Source: Roseobacter sp. HKCCD6576-2 (GTDB taxonomy: Bacteria > Pseudomonadota > Alphaproteobacteria > Rhodobacterales > Rhodobacteraceae). From it: a stretch of DNA of 64,000 nt. Shown one piece after another: positions 24,359-34,037 of the stretch. A program made the position numbers and the translations under genes. A model generated the notes under the pieces. The model was not told the DNA's origin. It ran no database searches and was given only the letters and a program-made list of their open reading frames with translations. The stretch spans positions 248,001 through 312,000 of the forward strand of contig NZ_WVNW01000002.1 of the NCBI RefSeq assembly GCF_013179285.1, read 5' to 3'. Each line of letters begins with the position of its first letter. Position 1 is the first letter of the stretch.

Positions 24359-25171
24359 CTATGCGCCTTTCTTTTCCAAGGACATGTCGGGGGCTTCTGG
24401 GTTCTTCATCCCAATCACATGATAGCCAGCATCGACGTGATGCACCTCACCGGTGACCGCGCTGGACAAATCGGAGAGCAGATAGAGCGCCGATTTGCCG
24501 ACCTCTTCCTGGCTGACCGTCCGCCGGAGCGGCGAGTTGTTTTCGTTCCATTTCAAGATGTAGCGGAAGTCGCCGATGCCAGAGGCGGCCAGGGTTTTGA
24601 TCGTACCGGCGCTGATCGCGTTCACACGAATGCCATCGCGGCCCAGATCTTCGGCCAGATACATCACACTGGCCTCCAGCGCCGCCTTGGCGACACCCAT
24701 GACATTGTAATGCGGCATGACTTTTTCCGAACCGTAATAGGTCAGCGTTAGCAGGCTGCCGCCATTCGACATCATTTTTTCGGCCCGCTGACAAATCGCG
24801 GTGAACGAGTAGACCGAGATGTTCATGGTCATGTCGAAATTGCCGGGCGTGGTGTCGACATACCGGCCGCGCAACTCGTTTTTGTCAGAGAATCCGATGG
24901 CATGCACAACGAAGTCTAGGCTGCCCCACTGATCCTTGAGCGACGCGAAGAGCGCGTCCATGCTGGCCTCGTCGCCGACATCGCAGGGCAGAACGATATC
25001 GCTGCCAAGTTCCGCGGCGAGCGGTGTGACCCGCTTGAGCAATTGTTCGCCTTGGTAGGAAAAAGCCAACTCAGCGCCTTCCGCCGCGAGCGCTTTGGCC
25101 ACGCCCCAGGCGATGGATTTGTCATTGGCGAGCCCCATGATCAGCCCACGCTTCCCGCTCATCAACCCCAT
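24359..25171 (-). CDS. fabI: Enoyl-[acyl-carrier-protein] reductase
   Basis: This 270-residue short-chain dehydrogenase-type enzyme reduces the enoyl-ACP double bond in each round of fatty-acid synthesis. FabI signs are [20 protein letters not shown], the [10 protein letters not shown] segment, [19 protein letters not shown] and the catalytic Y-x6-K in YNVMGVAK, then [23 protein letters not shown] 25171 is used; GTG 25174 and ATG 25162 are alternatives. GGGGAT lies just upstream. It is divergent from pdxH and co-transcribed with gpt. Confidence 0.95.
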   Translation of the reverse strand: MGLMSGKRGLIMGLANDKSIAWGVAKALAAEGAELAFSYQGEQLLKRVTPLAAELGSDIVLPCDVGDEASMDALFASLKDQWGSLDFVVHAIGFSDKNELRGRYVDTTPGNFDMTMNISVYSFTAICQRAEKMMSNGGSLLTLTYYGSEKVMPHYNVMGVAKAALEASVMYLAEDLGRDGIRVNAISAGTIKTLAASGIGDFRYILKWNENNSPLRRTVSQEEVGKSALYLLSDLSSAVTGEVHHVDAGYHVIGMKNPEAPDMSLEKKGA

Positions 25172-25323
25172 CACGATCCCCTAATCCGGCTTGTTCTATT
25201 CGTTGATAGGCTTGGGTTTAGGCCATTGCCCGGGGGGCTTCAAGAGAACGTGATCCACGTCTTGCCGTGATTGTGTCCGACGGCTAGCGTGCGCGCTTGA
25301 AGTGTTGAAAAGGCGAAGAGATC

Positions 25324-25929
25324 ATGAGCGACCGCAGCGGAATATTTCAAGGCGATGACCCATTTGCCTTGGTGCAATCATGGCTGCGCGAGGCCGAAGA
25401 GAGCGAGCCGAACGACCCCAATGCAATCGCTTTGGCCAGCGTTGATGCAGATGGCCTGCCTAATGTGCGAATGGTGTTGCTGAAAGAGATCGAAGCAGAT
25501 GCCTTTGTTTTTTATACAAATTATGGTAGTGTCAAAGGGGAAGAGTTAAGTGGCTCGGGCAAGGCTGCCTTTGTCATGCACTGGAAATCCTTGCGGCGGC
25601 AGATTCGCGTACGCGGGCTGGTTGAGCGCGAAGACGGGGCGGCGGCGGATGACTATTATAGGTCTCGTTCGCTGAAGAGCCGACTTGGGGCCTGGGCGTC
25701 GGAACAGTCTCGCCCGCTGGCCAGTCGCGCACATCTGGTCGCGGAAGTCGCCAAGGTGACGGCACAACACGGTACGGCCCCAGAGAGACCACCATTCTGG
25801 GGTGGGTTTCGAATAAAGCCATTGGAGATCGAGTTCTGGGCGGACGGGGCGTTCCGGTTGCACGATCGGTTTCGGTGGCAGCGACATGACGTAGCGGCAG
25901 CATGGGAGGTGACACGCCTGAATCCGTAG
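25324..25929 (+). CDS. pdxH: Pyridoxamine 5'-phosphate oxidase
   Basis: This 201-residue FMN flavoprotein oxidises pyridoxine or pyridoxamine phosphate to pyridoxal phosphate. Conserved parts are [33 protein letters not shown], the FMN-binding [29 protein letters not shown] and a C-terminal [16 protein letters not shown]. The start codon follows GAAGAG. It is divergent from fabI (150 bases apart). Length is typical. Its 3' end runs into the leader of the cold-shock gene. Confidence 0.95.
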   Translation: MSDRSGIFQGDDPFALVQSWLREAEESEPNDPNAIALASVDADGLPNVRMVLLKEIEADAFVFYTNYGSVKGEELSGSGKAAFVMHWKSLRRQIRVRGLVEREDGAAADDYYRSRSLKSRLGAWASEQSRPLASRAHLVAEVAKVTAQHGTAPERPPFWGGFRIKPLEIEFWADGAFRLHDRFRWQRHDVAAAWEVTRLNP

Positions 25930-25972
25930 GACACCAGGCTCGAATATTTGTCTAAAATGGATAATAAAGTGT

Positions 25973-26026
25973 CATTTCCAGGAAGCGTGAAATGTCATAT
26001 CTTTGTTTTTCATAACTAAATTTCAC
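25973..26026 (+). promoter_or_regulatory. Alternative hairpins in the cold-shock gene leader
   Basis: CATTTC (25973-25978) can pair with GAAATG (25989-25994). The overlapping GTGAAAT (25987-25993) can instead pair with ATTTCAC (26020-26026). The two structures exclude each other. They lie about 80 to 130 bases before the start codon, in an AT-rich leader. A temperature-sensitive switch is possible, by analogy with E. coli cspA, whose long 5' leader refolds with temperature. Confidence 0.4.
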
Positions 26027-26106
26027 TTGCGTGCGGAGTCACAAACGTTCAAGCCTGAAACAGGGACAAATCGAAAAAGCCCAGAAGAAGATGGGAACTA
26101 CCCACG

Positions 26107-26628
26107 ATGGCGGATGAACAAGAAGAGATGGGCGACAAGGTCACTGGCCGGGTCAAATGGTTCGACGTGGCCAAAGGGTTCGGGTTCATCGTCTCTGACG
26201 ATGGCGGGCCTGACATCTTGTTGCATGCAAATGTACTAAGGAATTTCGGCCAGGGATCGGTCGCCGACAATGCGCGGATCACAGTGATGGTCCAGCAGAC
26301 TGATCGCGGGGCGCAAGCGCAACAGGTGCTTGAGATCGAGCCGCCGGAAGCGGATCCGGAAGATCCGATGATGGGCTTGATGGCCGATCTTGACCCAGAT
26401 GCCCCTTACTTGGCGGCGCGAGTCAAATGGTTCGACAAATCAAAAGGTTTTGGGTTTGTGAACATCTTCATGCATTCTGCGGATGTCTTTGTGCATGTGG
26501 AAGTGCTACGCCGGTTTGGCCTTGCTGATTTACAGCCGGGCGAGGCGGTGACTGTGCGGGTGGTTGATGGCCCGCGTGGGAAAATGGCCGCCGAAGTGCG
26601 TAGCTGGGATTACGTCCAGGAGGACTGA
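26107..26628 (+). CDS. Protein with two cold-shock domains
   Basis: This 173-residue protein has two cold-shock (OB-fold) domains joined by an acidic linker. Domain 1 (residues 10-78) has GRVKWFDVAKGFGFIVSDDG; domain 2 (residues 101-170) has ARVKWFDKSKGFGFVNIFMH. The RNP1-type KGFGF is intact in both; the RNP2-like stretch is DILLH in domain 1 and DVFVH in domain 2. Such proteins bind single-stranded nucleic acid and melt RNA structure. Single-domain proteins are about 70 residues; this tandem form is known in alphaproteobacteria. A long AT-rich leader precedes it. The following gene starts 1 base after its stop. Confidence 0.93.
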   Translation: MADEQEEMGDKVTGRVKWFDVAKGFGFIVSDDGGPDILLHANVLRNFGQGSVADNARITVMVQQTDRGAQAQQVLEIEPPEADPEDPMMGLMADLDPDAPYLAARVKWFDKSKGFGFVNIFMHSADVFVHVEVLRRFGLADLQPGEAVTVRVVDGPRGKMAAEVRSWDYVQED

Positions 26629-26629
26629 A

Positions 26630-27100
26630 ATGCGGTGTTTTGCGGTGGCCATGGCGTGTGTTGTCTTGGCCGGTGGGGCCTGGGCAGAATGCAGCCCGGA
26701 CCGGGTTGAACTGCGCGGAGAGTGGGGCACCGTGCGTTTCACGGTTGAGGTGGCCGATGACTCTGATGAGCGCGCCCTTGGGTTGATGCACCGCGAAAGC
26801 ATGCCATCCAGTGCCGGTATGATCTTTATCTACGAAGCGCCGCAGCGGGTGCATTTCTGGATGGAGAATACGCTGATCCCCCTCGACATGATCTTCATGG
26901 ATGAAACCGGAACGGTGCAGCGCGTTCATGAGAACGCGATTCCGCTGGATCGGACGCCGATTCCGGGCGGCGATGGCATTCTGGCGGTTCTGGAAATCAA
27001 TGGAGGTCTTGCCGCGCAGATCGGTATCTCGGAGGGGTCTGAACTCCGTCATCCAGGGTTACCACAAGAGGTTGCGGCCTGGAGTTGTGCAGAAGAGTAA
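26630..27100 (+). CDS. Secreted DUF192 family protein
   Basis: This 156-residue protein has a signal peptide ([20 protein letters not shown]) and a DUF192 domain: [39 protein letters not shown] and [13 protein letters not shown]. The domain is a small beta-barrel of unknown activity found in archaea and bacteria. ATG 26630 is chosen since AGGAGG ends 8 bases upstream, overlapping the end of the cold-shock gene; a 5'-longer frame has no signal peptide. Co-transcribed with the cold-shock gene. Confidence 0.9.
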   Translation: MRCFAVAMACVVLAGGAWAECSPDRVELRGEWGTVRFTVEVADDSDERALGLMHRESMPSSAGMIFIYEAPQRVHFWMENTLIPLDMIFMDETGTVQRVHENAIPLDRTPIPGGDGILAVLEINGGLAAQIGISEGSELRHPGLPQEVAAWSCAEE

Positions 27101-27148
27101 AACGAGGGCTTTTCAAGCCGGGCCTGTCGCGTTAGACGGTCCCTCGTT

Positions 27149-27225
27149 CGGGGCGTAGCGCAGCCTGGTAGCGCGTCTGTTTTGGGTACAGAAGGTCGTG
27201 AGTTCGAATCTCGCCGCCCCGACCA
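27149..27225 (+). tRNA. tRNA-Pro (TGG anticodon)
   Basis: This 77-base tRNA has acceptor CGGGGCG pairing with CGCCCCG, D-arm AGCGCAGCCTGGTAGCGC, anticodon stem TCTGT/ACAGA around TTTGGGT (anticodon TGG) and T-arm GAGTTCGAATCTC. The CCA end is encoded (27223-27225). Confidence 0.97.
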
Positions 27226-27704
27226 CTTTTCAACTATGCACAAGATAATGTGTTCGATCTGCCGACGTTGGTCAGATGTGGTCGAATTGTGGCGCTTCCT
27301 CATGCGATTGCTCAAAGCTGACCGGTAAGCATCCGGTTCCATTCGGGTTTTTCGAATACCTGTTCAGCGCCATGTTGAGCCCTGAATCACGTTGCGTCGT
27401 CAAGGAACCAAGCCCGCGCTGATTGCAACAAAAAAAACAGTCACAAAACCGTAAAAAATCCGTTGACCGAGAGGGGTGCTATACGTCAGGTTGTGTGGGC
27501 TGGGTCGATCAACACAATATATAGTGCGGGCGCCTAGCGCGGGACAGACCAACCTACTGAGATGCACATGCGGACCAATAAAGCATGGCAGCGGGCTCGA
27601 TTTGGGCGCGGCAGGGTGGCTTGTCTCTGAAGGGCACAGTCAAGACGGCCAGAGCCGGGCAACGCGGTAGGCCGCGTAGGGGATAAAGGTAAAAGAGGCA
27701 GCTC
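27226..27704 (+). other. 479-bp region upstream of nrdJ
   Basis: No gene was found. It holds the putative nrdJ control region: A-rich tracts at 27428-27460, a possible -35 TTGACC (27463-27468) and two NrdR-like boxes (27481-27527). The nrdJ ribosome binding site is GAGGCAG just before 27705. No cobalamin riboswitch box was seen. Confidence 0.5.
27481..27527 (+). promoter_or_regulatory. Pair of NrdR-like boxes upstream of nrdJ
   Basis: The second box, 27512-27527, is ACACAATATATAGTGC, close to the NrdR consensus ACACWATATATWGTGT. Exactly 31 bases upstream start to start (27481-27496) is the weaker ATACGTCAGGTTGTGT, which keeps the conserved outer half. A 15-base spacer is the spacing known for tandem NrdR boxes. 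NrdR is the ATP/dATP-responsive repressor of ribonucleotide reductase genes. Confidence 0.7.
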
Positions 27705-30700
27705 ATGAAGATTGAACGGAGATTCACCACCGCTGGCACCGATGCATATGCCGGGCTGGATTTCACCCTCACCTCATCGGAGATTCGCAACCCCGATGGC
27801 ACCACCGTCTTCAAACTTGATGACGTCGAAGTGCCCGCAGGTTGGAGCCAAGTGGCCTCCGATGTGATCGCGCAGAAATACTTCCGGAAGGCCGGGGTGC
27901 CAGCCGCGCTGAAACCGGTGAAAGAGAAGGGTGTCCCCTCGTTCCTGCAGCGCCACGTGGCCGACGAAAAGGCGCTGGAGGCTCTGCCGGAGGACCAACG
28001 CTATGGCGGGGAAACATCTGCCAAGCAGGTCTTCCGGCGTCTCGCCGGCGCTTGGGCCTATTGGGGTTGGAAAGGCGGCTATTTCTCCTCCGAGAAAGAT
28101 GCGCGGGCCTATTTCGATGAGATGCAACTGATGCTGGCGCGCCAGATGGCGGCGCCCAACAGCCCGCAATGGTTCAACACCGGTCTGCACTGGGCCTATG
28201 GTATCGATGGTCCGGCGCAGGGGCACCACTATGTCGACTACAAGACCGGCAAGCTGACCAAATCCTCCTCATCTTACGAGCATCCGCAGCCGCATGCCTG
28301 TTTCATCCAGGGCGTGCAGGATGATCTGGTGAATGAAGGCGGGATCATGGACCTCTGGGTTCGTGAGGCGCGGCTCTTCAAATATGGCTCCGGCACCGGC
28401 ACGAATTTCAGCCACCTGCGTGGTGAGGGTGAGAAGCTCTCCGGCGGCGGCAAATCCTCGGGCCTTATGGGCTTCCTGAAAATCGGTGACCGGGCCGCCG
28501 GCGCGATCAAATCGGGCGGCACCACTCGGCGCGCGGCCAAGATGGTGATCGTTGATGCGGATCACCCGGATATTGAAGAGTTCATCGAATGGAAGGTGAT
28601 CGAGGAGCAGAAAGTGGCGTCCATCGTCGCGGGCTCCAAGATGCATGAGAAGATGCTCAACGGCATTTTCGAGGCGATCCGCACCTGGGATGGCAGCTTG
28701 GATGACGCGGTTGACCCGTCCAAGAACGAAAGTTTGAAAACGGCAATTCGGGACGCCAAAAAAGTGGCTATACCTGAGACCTATATCAAGCGTGTGTTGG
28801 ATTATGCAAAGCAAGGCCACACGTCGATTGAGTTCCCGACATACGATACGGACTGGGATAGCGAAGCGTATAGCTCGGTTTCCGGGCAGAATTCGAATAA
28901 CTCGATCCGGGTGACTGACGCCTTCCTGGAAGCGGTGGAGAAAGACGCGGATTGGCATCTGATCAGCCGGGTGAATGGTGCAGTGATCAAAACCGTAAAA
29001 GCCCGTGACCTCTGGGAAAAGGTCGGCCATGCTGCTTGGGCCTGCGCCGATCCGGGCATCCAGTTCCATGACACTGTGAATGCCTGGCACACCTGCCCGG
29101 AAGATGGCGCGATCCGAGGGTCAAACCCGTGCTCGGAATACATGTTCCTCGATGATACGGCCTGCAACCTGGCCTCGATGAACCTCTTGACCTTCTATCA
29201 TGAGGGCAAATTCGACGCGGAGGGGTATATCCACGCGACCCGGCTTTGGACCCTGACGCTCGAAGTCTCCGTAATGATGGCGCAGTTCCCGTCGAAAGAA
29301 ATCGCGCAGCTGTCTTACGACTTCCGGACGCTTGGCCTGGGTTACGCCAATATCGGCGGCCTCCTGATGAATATGGGCTACGGCTATGACAGCCCCGAAG
29401 GGCGCGCGATGTGTGGTGCGCTGACCGCGATCATGACGGGTGTGTCTTATGCAACCTCGGCCGAGATCGCCTCTGAATTGGGTCCGTTCGCGGGGTATGA
29501 GCGGAACCGCGAGCATATGCTGCGGGTGATGCGCAACCACCGGATGGCGGCCTATGGCCGGACGGATGGATACGAAGAGCTTGCCGTGAAACCGGTCCCG
29601 CTGGATCATGGCAACTGCCCGGAGCAAACCCTGATCGCGCTGGCGAAACAGGCCTGGGATGAGGCGCTGGAACTCGGCGAGAAACATGGCTATCGCAATG
29701 CACAATCGACCGTGATCGCGCCCACTGGCACCATTGGTCTGGTGATGGATTGCGACACCACGGGGATCGAGCCGGATTTCGCTCTGGTGAAGTTCAAGAA
29801 ACTGGCCGGCGGTGGCTATTTCAAGATCATCAACCAGTCGGTGCCTGCCGCGCTCGACACGCTCGGCTATAGCTCCAGCCAGATCGAAGAGATCATCTCC
29901 TACGCGGTCGGCCACGGGACGCTCGGCAATGCGCCTGGCATCAACCACACCGCACTGATCGGCCACGGATTTGGCCCGGCAGAGATCGAAAAGGTGGAGC
30001 AGGCGCTCCCCTCGGCCTTCGATATCCGCTTTGTGTTCAACCAATGGACGCTTGGCGAAGAGTTCTGCACCGGGCCGCTTGGCATCCCGGCGGAAAAACT
30101 GAATGACCCGACCTTTGACATGCTGCGGCATCTGGGCTTCTCGAGAGCCGATATCGACGCCGCGAATGACCATGTCTGCGGGACTATGACCTTGGAGGGC
30201 GCGCCTTTCCTGAAGGAAGAGCATCTGAACGTCTTCGACTGCGCGAATCCTTGCGGCAAGAAGGGCAAGCGCTTCCTCTCCGTCGACAGCCATATCTATA
30301 TGATGGCCGCGGCGCAGAGCTTCATCTCGGGCGCGATCTCCAAGACGATCAACATGCCCAATGACGCAACCATCGAGGATTGCCAGAAGGCTTATGAGCT
30401 GTCCTGGTCCTTGGGTGTGAAGGCCAACGCGCTTTATCGTGACGGCTCGAAACTCTCGCAACCTCTGGCCGCCGCCCTGGTTGAGGATGATGACGAGGCT
30501 GCCGAGGTTCTGGAAAGCGGCAACACGATGGAGAAGGCGCAGGTTCTGGCCGAGAAGATCATCGAGAAGGTGGTCGTCAAAGAAGTCATCCGCGCCCATC
30601 GCGAGAAGCTGCCGGAGCGTCGCAAAGGTTATACCCAGAAGGCGATTGTCGGGGGGCACAAGGTCTATCTCAGGACCGGTGAATATGGCGACGGCCAACT

Positions 30701-31403
30701 GGGCGAGATCTTCATCGACATGCATAAGGAAGGCGCTGGCTTCCGGGCAATGATGAACAACTTCGCCATCGCGGTCTCCGTCGGCCTGCAATATGGCGTG
30801 CCGCTGGAAGAGTTCGTCGACGCCTTCACCTTCACCAAATTCGAACCCTCGGGGATGGTGCAAGGCAACGACTCGATCAAGAACGCGACCTCGATCCTCG
30901 ACTATATCTTCCGCGAATTGGCGGTGTCCTATTTGGACCGGACCGATCTGGCGCATGTGAAGCCGGAAGGCGAAAGCTTCGACACGGTCGGCCGGGGCGT
31001 TGAGGAAGGTGTCTCGAACATCTCCGAAGTGTCTGAGACCGCCGCGTCGAAATCGCTGGAAGTGCTGAAACAGATCAGCTCCACCGGCTATCTCCGCAAG
31101 CGCGTTCCGCAGGAACTGGTCGTCCTACAAGGCGGAGCCGAGATGGGGGCCACGGCTTTGGGCGGCGATCCGGTATCGGCGCTGCAAACCTTGGTGCCAG
31201 AGACGGCGGGCACGACCACCGTGGCCGCAGCCTCGGTGACCACTGCGGTGGCGACCGGCACCGTCGGGATGGACGCGCGGACTAAGGCGAAAATGCAGGG
31301 TTATGAAGGCGAGGCCTGCGGCGAGTGTGGGAATTACACGCTGGTCCGCAACGGTACCTGCATGAAGTGCAACACCTGCGGCGCGACAAGCGGGTGTAGC
31401 TGA
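27705..31403 (+). CDS. nrdJ: Adenosylcobalamin-dependent (class II) ribonucleoside-diphosphate reductase
   Basis: This 1232-residue enzyme converts ribonucleotides to deoxyribonucleotides using a radical from adenosylcobalamin, without oxygen dependence. Landmarks are [11 protein letters not shown] near residue 150, redox cysteine C199 in [29 protein letters not shown] with catalytic C476 and E478, [15 protein letters not shown] and the C-terminal zinc/redox cysteines C1205, C1208, C1219, C1222, C1225 and C1231. It is a single-gene unit controlled by the upstream boxes and ended by a terminator at 31539. The enzyme implies the cell makes or imports B12. Confidence 0.96.
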   Translation: MKIERRFTTAGTDAYAGLDFTLTSSEIRNPDGTTVFKLDDVEVPAGWSQVASDVIAQKYFRKAGVPAALKPVKEKGVPSFLQRHVADEKALEALPEDQRYGGETSAKQVFRRLAGAWAYWGWKGGYFSSEKDARAYFDEMQLMLARQMAAPNSPQWFNTGLHWAYGIDGPAQGHHYVDYKTGKLTKSSSSYEHPQPHACFIQGVQDDLVNEGGIMDLWVREARLFKYGSGTGTNFSHLRGEGEKLSGGGKSSGLMGFLKIGDRAAGAIKSGGTTRRAAKMVIVDADHPDIEEFIEWKVIEEQKVASIVAGSKMHEKMLNGIFEAIRTWDGSLDDAVDPSKNESLKTAIRDAKKVAIPETYIKRVLDYAKQGHTSIEFPTYDTDWDSEAYSSVSGQNSNNSIRVTDAFLEAVEKDADWHLISRVNGAVIKTVKARDLWEKVGHAAWACADPGIQFHDTVNAWHTCPEDGAIRGSNPCSEYMFLDDTACNLASMNLLTFYHEGKFDAEGYIHATRLWTLTLEVSVMMAQFPSKEIAQLSYDFRTLGLGYANIGGLLMNMGYGYDSPEGRAMCGALTAIMTGVSYATSAEIASELGPFAGYERNREHMLRVMRNHRMAAYGRTDGYEELAVKPVPLDHGNCPEQTLIALAKQAWDEALELGEKHGYRNAQSTVIAPTGTIGLVMDCDTTGIEPDFALVKFKKLAGGGYFKIINQSVPAALDTLGYSSSQIEEIISYAVGHGTLGNAPGINHTALIGHGFGPAEIEKVEQALPSAFDIRFVFNQWTLGEEFCTGPLGIPAEKLNDPTFDMLRHLGFSRADIDAANDHVCGTMTLEGAPFLKEEHLNVFDCANPCGKKGKRFLSVDSHIYMMAAAQSFISGAISKTINMPNDATIEDCQKAYELSWSLGVKANALYRDGSKLSQPLAAALVEDDDEAAEVLESGNTMEKAQVLAEKIIEKVVVKEVIRAHREKLPERRKGYTQKAIVGGHKVYLRTGEYGDGQLGEIFIDMHKEGAGFRAMMNNFAIAVSVGLQYGVPLEEFVDAFTFTKFEPSGMVQGNDSIKNATSILDYIFRELAVSYLDRTDLAHVKPEGESFDTVGRGVEEGVSNISEVSETAASKSLEVLKQISSTGYLRKRVPQELVVLQGGAEMGATALGGDPVSALQTLVPETAGTTTVAAASVTTAVATGTVGMDARTKAKMQGYEGEACGECGNYTLVRNGTCMKCNTCGATSGCS

Positions 31404-31429
31404 CACGAGATCGGGTTTTCGCGCCCTTG

Positions 31430-31505
31430 CCCGGGTGCGGAGACCTGAAACACGGGGCGGGTGCGCTCGCCCCTGACGCGGTTCAGGCCGCAGGCAGAAA
31501 CCGGG
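31430..31505 (+). ncRNA. Possible structured RNA (nested-helix rod)
   Basis: Four helices nest: CCCGG (31430-31434)/CCGGG (31501-31505); GCGG (31437-31440)/CCGC (31488-31491); CCTGAA (31444-31449)/TTCAGG (31482-31487); GGGGCG (31454-31459)/CGCCCC (31468-31473). The rod lies 27 bases after the nrdJ stop, before a terminator. It could be part of the nrdJ 3' end or a separate small RNA; I cannot assign it to a known family. Confidence 0.35.
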
Positions 31506-31538
31506 CGGTACAATAGAGTGAGCCTGAACAGCGAAACT

Positions 31539-31565
31539 GGGGGAGCCTTTGCTCCCCCTTTTTCT
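31539..31565 (+). terminator. Rho-independent terminator after nrdJ
   Basis: GGGGGAGC (31539-31546) and GCTCCCCC (31551-31558) pair around a CTTT loop, followed by TTTTTC. It is about 136 bases past the nrdJ stop. The perfect 8-bp arms and T-run make this the clearest terminator in the window. Confidence 0.88.
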
Positions 31566-31846
31566 TTGCGACACGAGTGAAGTGGCAGATTGCGCCCGGG
31601 CATCACCCGGTCGCCCGGAGCGCTCCCGCCTGTTTCCGCGCCTTGCGGCGCAGGCACAGTTGGGCGTGGCCGCTAGCTGGCGCAAGCGGCTCAAGGCACC
31701 GTTGAAAGTCGCGCGGGCCACCAAGAGGGATCGAAGAGCCTGAAAGGCGTCCGGCTGAGCCGACCCGTCAGTCTTCAGCACGTCAAGGGCGCCCTTGGCA
31801 CCACAGCTTGACGACCTGGCGATCCTTGACCCGCAACCGCCTCAGG

Positions 31847-33934
31847 TCATTCAGCGGCGATTTTGATCACGGGTTCCATACGCGCCAGGATGTCTTCGGC
31901 CAAATGACATTTGATCTCATGACCATCCGCCAGCTTCCGCATTGGCGGGACTTCACTTTCGCAAAGCCCACCTGGCACTTCGGATTTCCAGCGGCAGCGG
32001 GTTTGGAACGGGCAGCCGGAGGGCGGATTCATCGCCGAGGGGATATCGCCTTCGAGCACGATATGCTGTTTCTCAACCGAGGTATCGGCGATCGGCACGG
32101 CGGAGAGCAACGCCTCGGTATAGGGGTGATAGGGAGGCGAGAAGACCTGATCTGTATCGCCCAGTTCCACCACATGGCCAAGATACATGACCATTACGCG
32201 GTCCGAGAGATAGCGCACGATGGAGAGGTCATGAGAGATGAAGAGAAGCGTCGTTTTCTCGTTCCGCTGGATCTCCATCAACAGATCCGTGACAGCCGCC
32301 TGCACCGACACATCGAGCGCGGAAACAGGCTCATCGGCGACCACGATCCGGGCCCCGCCGGCGAAGGCGCGGGCAATGCCGACGCGCTGTTTCTGGCCGC
32401 CGGAAAGCTGCCGCGGCATCCGGTCGGCAAAGGCACGGGGCAGCTTCACCAGATCGAGCAATTCCAGCATGCGGGCGCGGCGTTCGGCCTCGTTGTTGCC
32501 AATCTTGAAGATCTCGAGGGCGCGGATGATCTGCCGACCGACCGTCATTGAGGGGTTCAGCGTGTCGAACGGATTCTGGAACACCATCTGCACAGATGAC
32601 ACCGTGCCGGTATCGCGATCCTCGATCTCGGTCGATTCGATGTTCTGATTGTCGAGGATGATCTGACCATCGGTTGCCGTTTCCAGCCCCATCAAGACCT
32701 TGGCAAAGGTGGATTTCCCGCAGCCGGATTCGCCGACGATGGCGAGGGTTTCGGATTCGCGCGCCTCAAAGCTCAGCGTTTCATTGGCTTTCACTACTTT
32801 GGTGTTTGAGCCGCCAAACATCGAATTGGCCGCGACCTCATAGTATTTCTTAAGGTTGTCGATCTTGAGAACCGTGTCGCCAATCGGGGCTTTTTCCTTT
32901 TTTTCCGCGACCGTGGGCGGGGCAGACCAATCGATCTCGTCAAATTTCAGGCAACGCGAAGCATGGCGGTCATTGCCATGGATCGGGGCCATTTTGATCT
33001 CGCTGGCATCGCAGCGTCCGGCCTCGAAATAGTCGCAGCGCGGGCCGAAGTTGCAGCCTTGCGGGCGCTCATGGGGCAGGGGAAAGTTGCCGGGGATTGC
33101 GATGAGCGGGCTGGCGTTTTTGTCGGCGCCGGGCAGGGGGATCGAGCGGAAGAGCGCCTGGGTATAGGGATGCTGCATCTCGTCGAACACGTCTTCGATG
33201 GAGCCGGTCTCCACCGCCTCGCCGGAATACATCACGCAGAGCCGGTCACAGGTCTCAAGAACCAGGCCTAAGTTATGGGAAATAAACAGCATTGAGGTGC
33301 CGTATTTGTGGCCCAGATCCTTCACCAGCTCGACCACGGCGGCCTCCACGGTCACGTCGAGCGCGGTGGTTGGCTCGTCGAGGATGAGAAGCGACGGGTT
33401 GGCCATCAGCGCCATGGCGATGACGATCCGCTGCTGTTGCCCGCCGGAGAGCTGATGCGGGAAGCTTTCCAACATCCGTTTCGGGTCGGGTAGGCGCACG
33501 TCGGTGACCACTTCGAGGGCACGCGCATAGGCCTCCTCGGCAGAGACGCCTTCATGGATCATCGGCACTTCCATCAGCTGTTTGCCGATCTTCATGGCCG
33601 GGTTCAGCGACGCCATAGGCTCCTGATAAATCATCGCAATTTCAGACCCGCGCAGGTCGCGCAGCTCTTCATCACTCATCGTGTTCAGGTCGCGACCTTT
33701 GAACTTGATCGTGCCACCGACAACCCGGCCATTGACGCCCAAATCCTGCATCACACCAAGCGCCACCGTGGACTTGCCGCAGCCGCTTTCACCCACAAGG
33801 CCCATGGCCTCGCCCGGCATCACGGTGCAGGAGAAATCCATCACGGCGGGGATTTCGCGAAGGCGGGTGAAGAAGGAAATCGAGAGGTTTTCAATTTCGA
33901 GAATGGGGCCGTCATAGGGCTCGCGCTGTGCCAT
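31847..33934 (-). CDS. Fused double ATPase of a peptide/oligopeptide-type ABC transporter
   Basis: This 695-residue protein has two ABC ATPase domains in one chain, equivalent to DppD plus DppF. The first Walker A is GESGCGKST at 48-56 with LSGGQQQRIVIAMAL; the second Walker A is near residue 400 with LSGGQKQRVGIARAF. Each domain ends in an oligopeptide-transporter cysteine motif (GCNFGPRCDYF and GCPFQTRCRW), which can hold an Fe-S cluster in related proteins. ATG 33934 is chosen because GGGAG lies about 10 bases upstream. It closes the operon binding protein, permease, permease, ATPase, transcribed leftward. Confidence 0.93.
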   Translation of the reverse strand: MAQREPYDGPILEIENLSISFFTRLREIPAVMDFSCTVMPGEAMGLVGESGCGKSTVALGVMQDLGVNGRVVGGTIKFKGRDLNTMSDEELRDLRGSEIAMIYQEPMASLNPAMKIGKQLMEVPMIHEGVSAEEAYARALEVVTDVRLPDPKRMLESFPHQLSGGQQQRIVIAMALMANPSLLILDEPTTALDVTVEAAVVELVKDLGHKYGTSMLFISHNLGLVLETCDRLCVMYSGEAVETGSIEDVFDEMQHPYTQALFRSIPLPGADKNASPLIAIPGNFPLPHERPQGCNFGPRCDYFEAGRCDASEIKMAPIHGNDRHASRCLKFDEIDWSAPPTVAEKKEKAPIGDTVLKIDNLKKYYEVAANSMFGGSNTKVVKANETLSFEARESETLAIVGESGCGKSTFAKVLMGLETATDGQIILDNQNIESTEIEDRDTGTVSSVQMVFQNPFDTLNPSMTVGRQIIRALEIFKIGNNEAERRARMLELLDLVKLPRAFADRMPRQLSGGQKQRVGIARAFAGGARIVVADEPVSALDVSVQAAVTDLLMEIQRNEKTTLLFISHDLSIVRYLSDRVMVMYLGHVVELGDTDQVFSPPYHPYTEALLSAVPIADTSVEKQHIVLEGDIPSAMNPPSGCPFQTRCRWKSEVPGGLCESEVPPMRKLADGHEIKCHLAEDILARMEPVIKIAAE

Positions 33935-34037
33935 TATTCTTGTCTCCCTGTCGCCCGTTTGGGGCGTATGGATCCGGTATGGATCCGGTATGGAATTGGT
34001 ATGGGCGCGCGAGGGGCAGCCCCGCGCGCCTCTCACA

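Larger units (their letters stand above)
31404..31846 (+). other. 443-bp region between nrdJ and the ABC transporter operon
   Basis: No protein gene was found. It contains a nested-helix rod (31430-31505), a TACAAT sequence at 31509-31514, a strong terminator (31539-31565), and about 280 bases of GC-rich DNA of no visible content. Confidence 0.5.

Noticed and set aside
27226-27704. Cobalamin riboswitch upstream of nrdJ
   Set aside because: I looked for a B12-box-like sequence and did not see one. The NrdR-like boxes explain the region better.
29121-30956. 611-codon minus-strand frame inside nrdJ
   Set aside because: Antisense to an intact, strongly conserved ribonucleotide reductase; no recognisable domain.
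31125-31781. 218-codon minus-strand frame across the nrdJ end and its terminator
   Set aside because: It spans a strong terminator and the coding end of nrdJ on the other strand; arginine/alanine-rich shadow.
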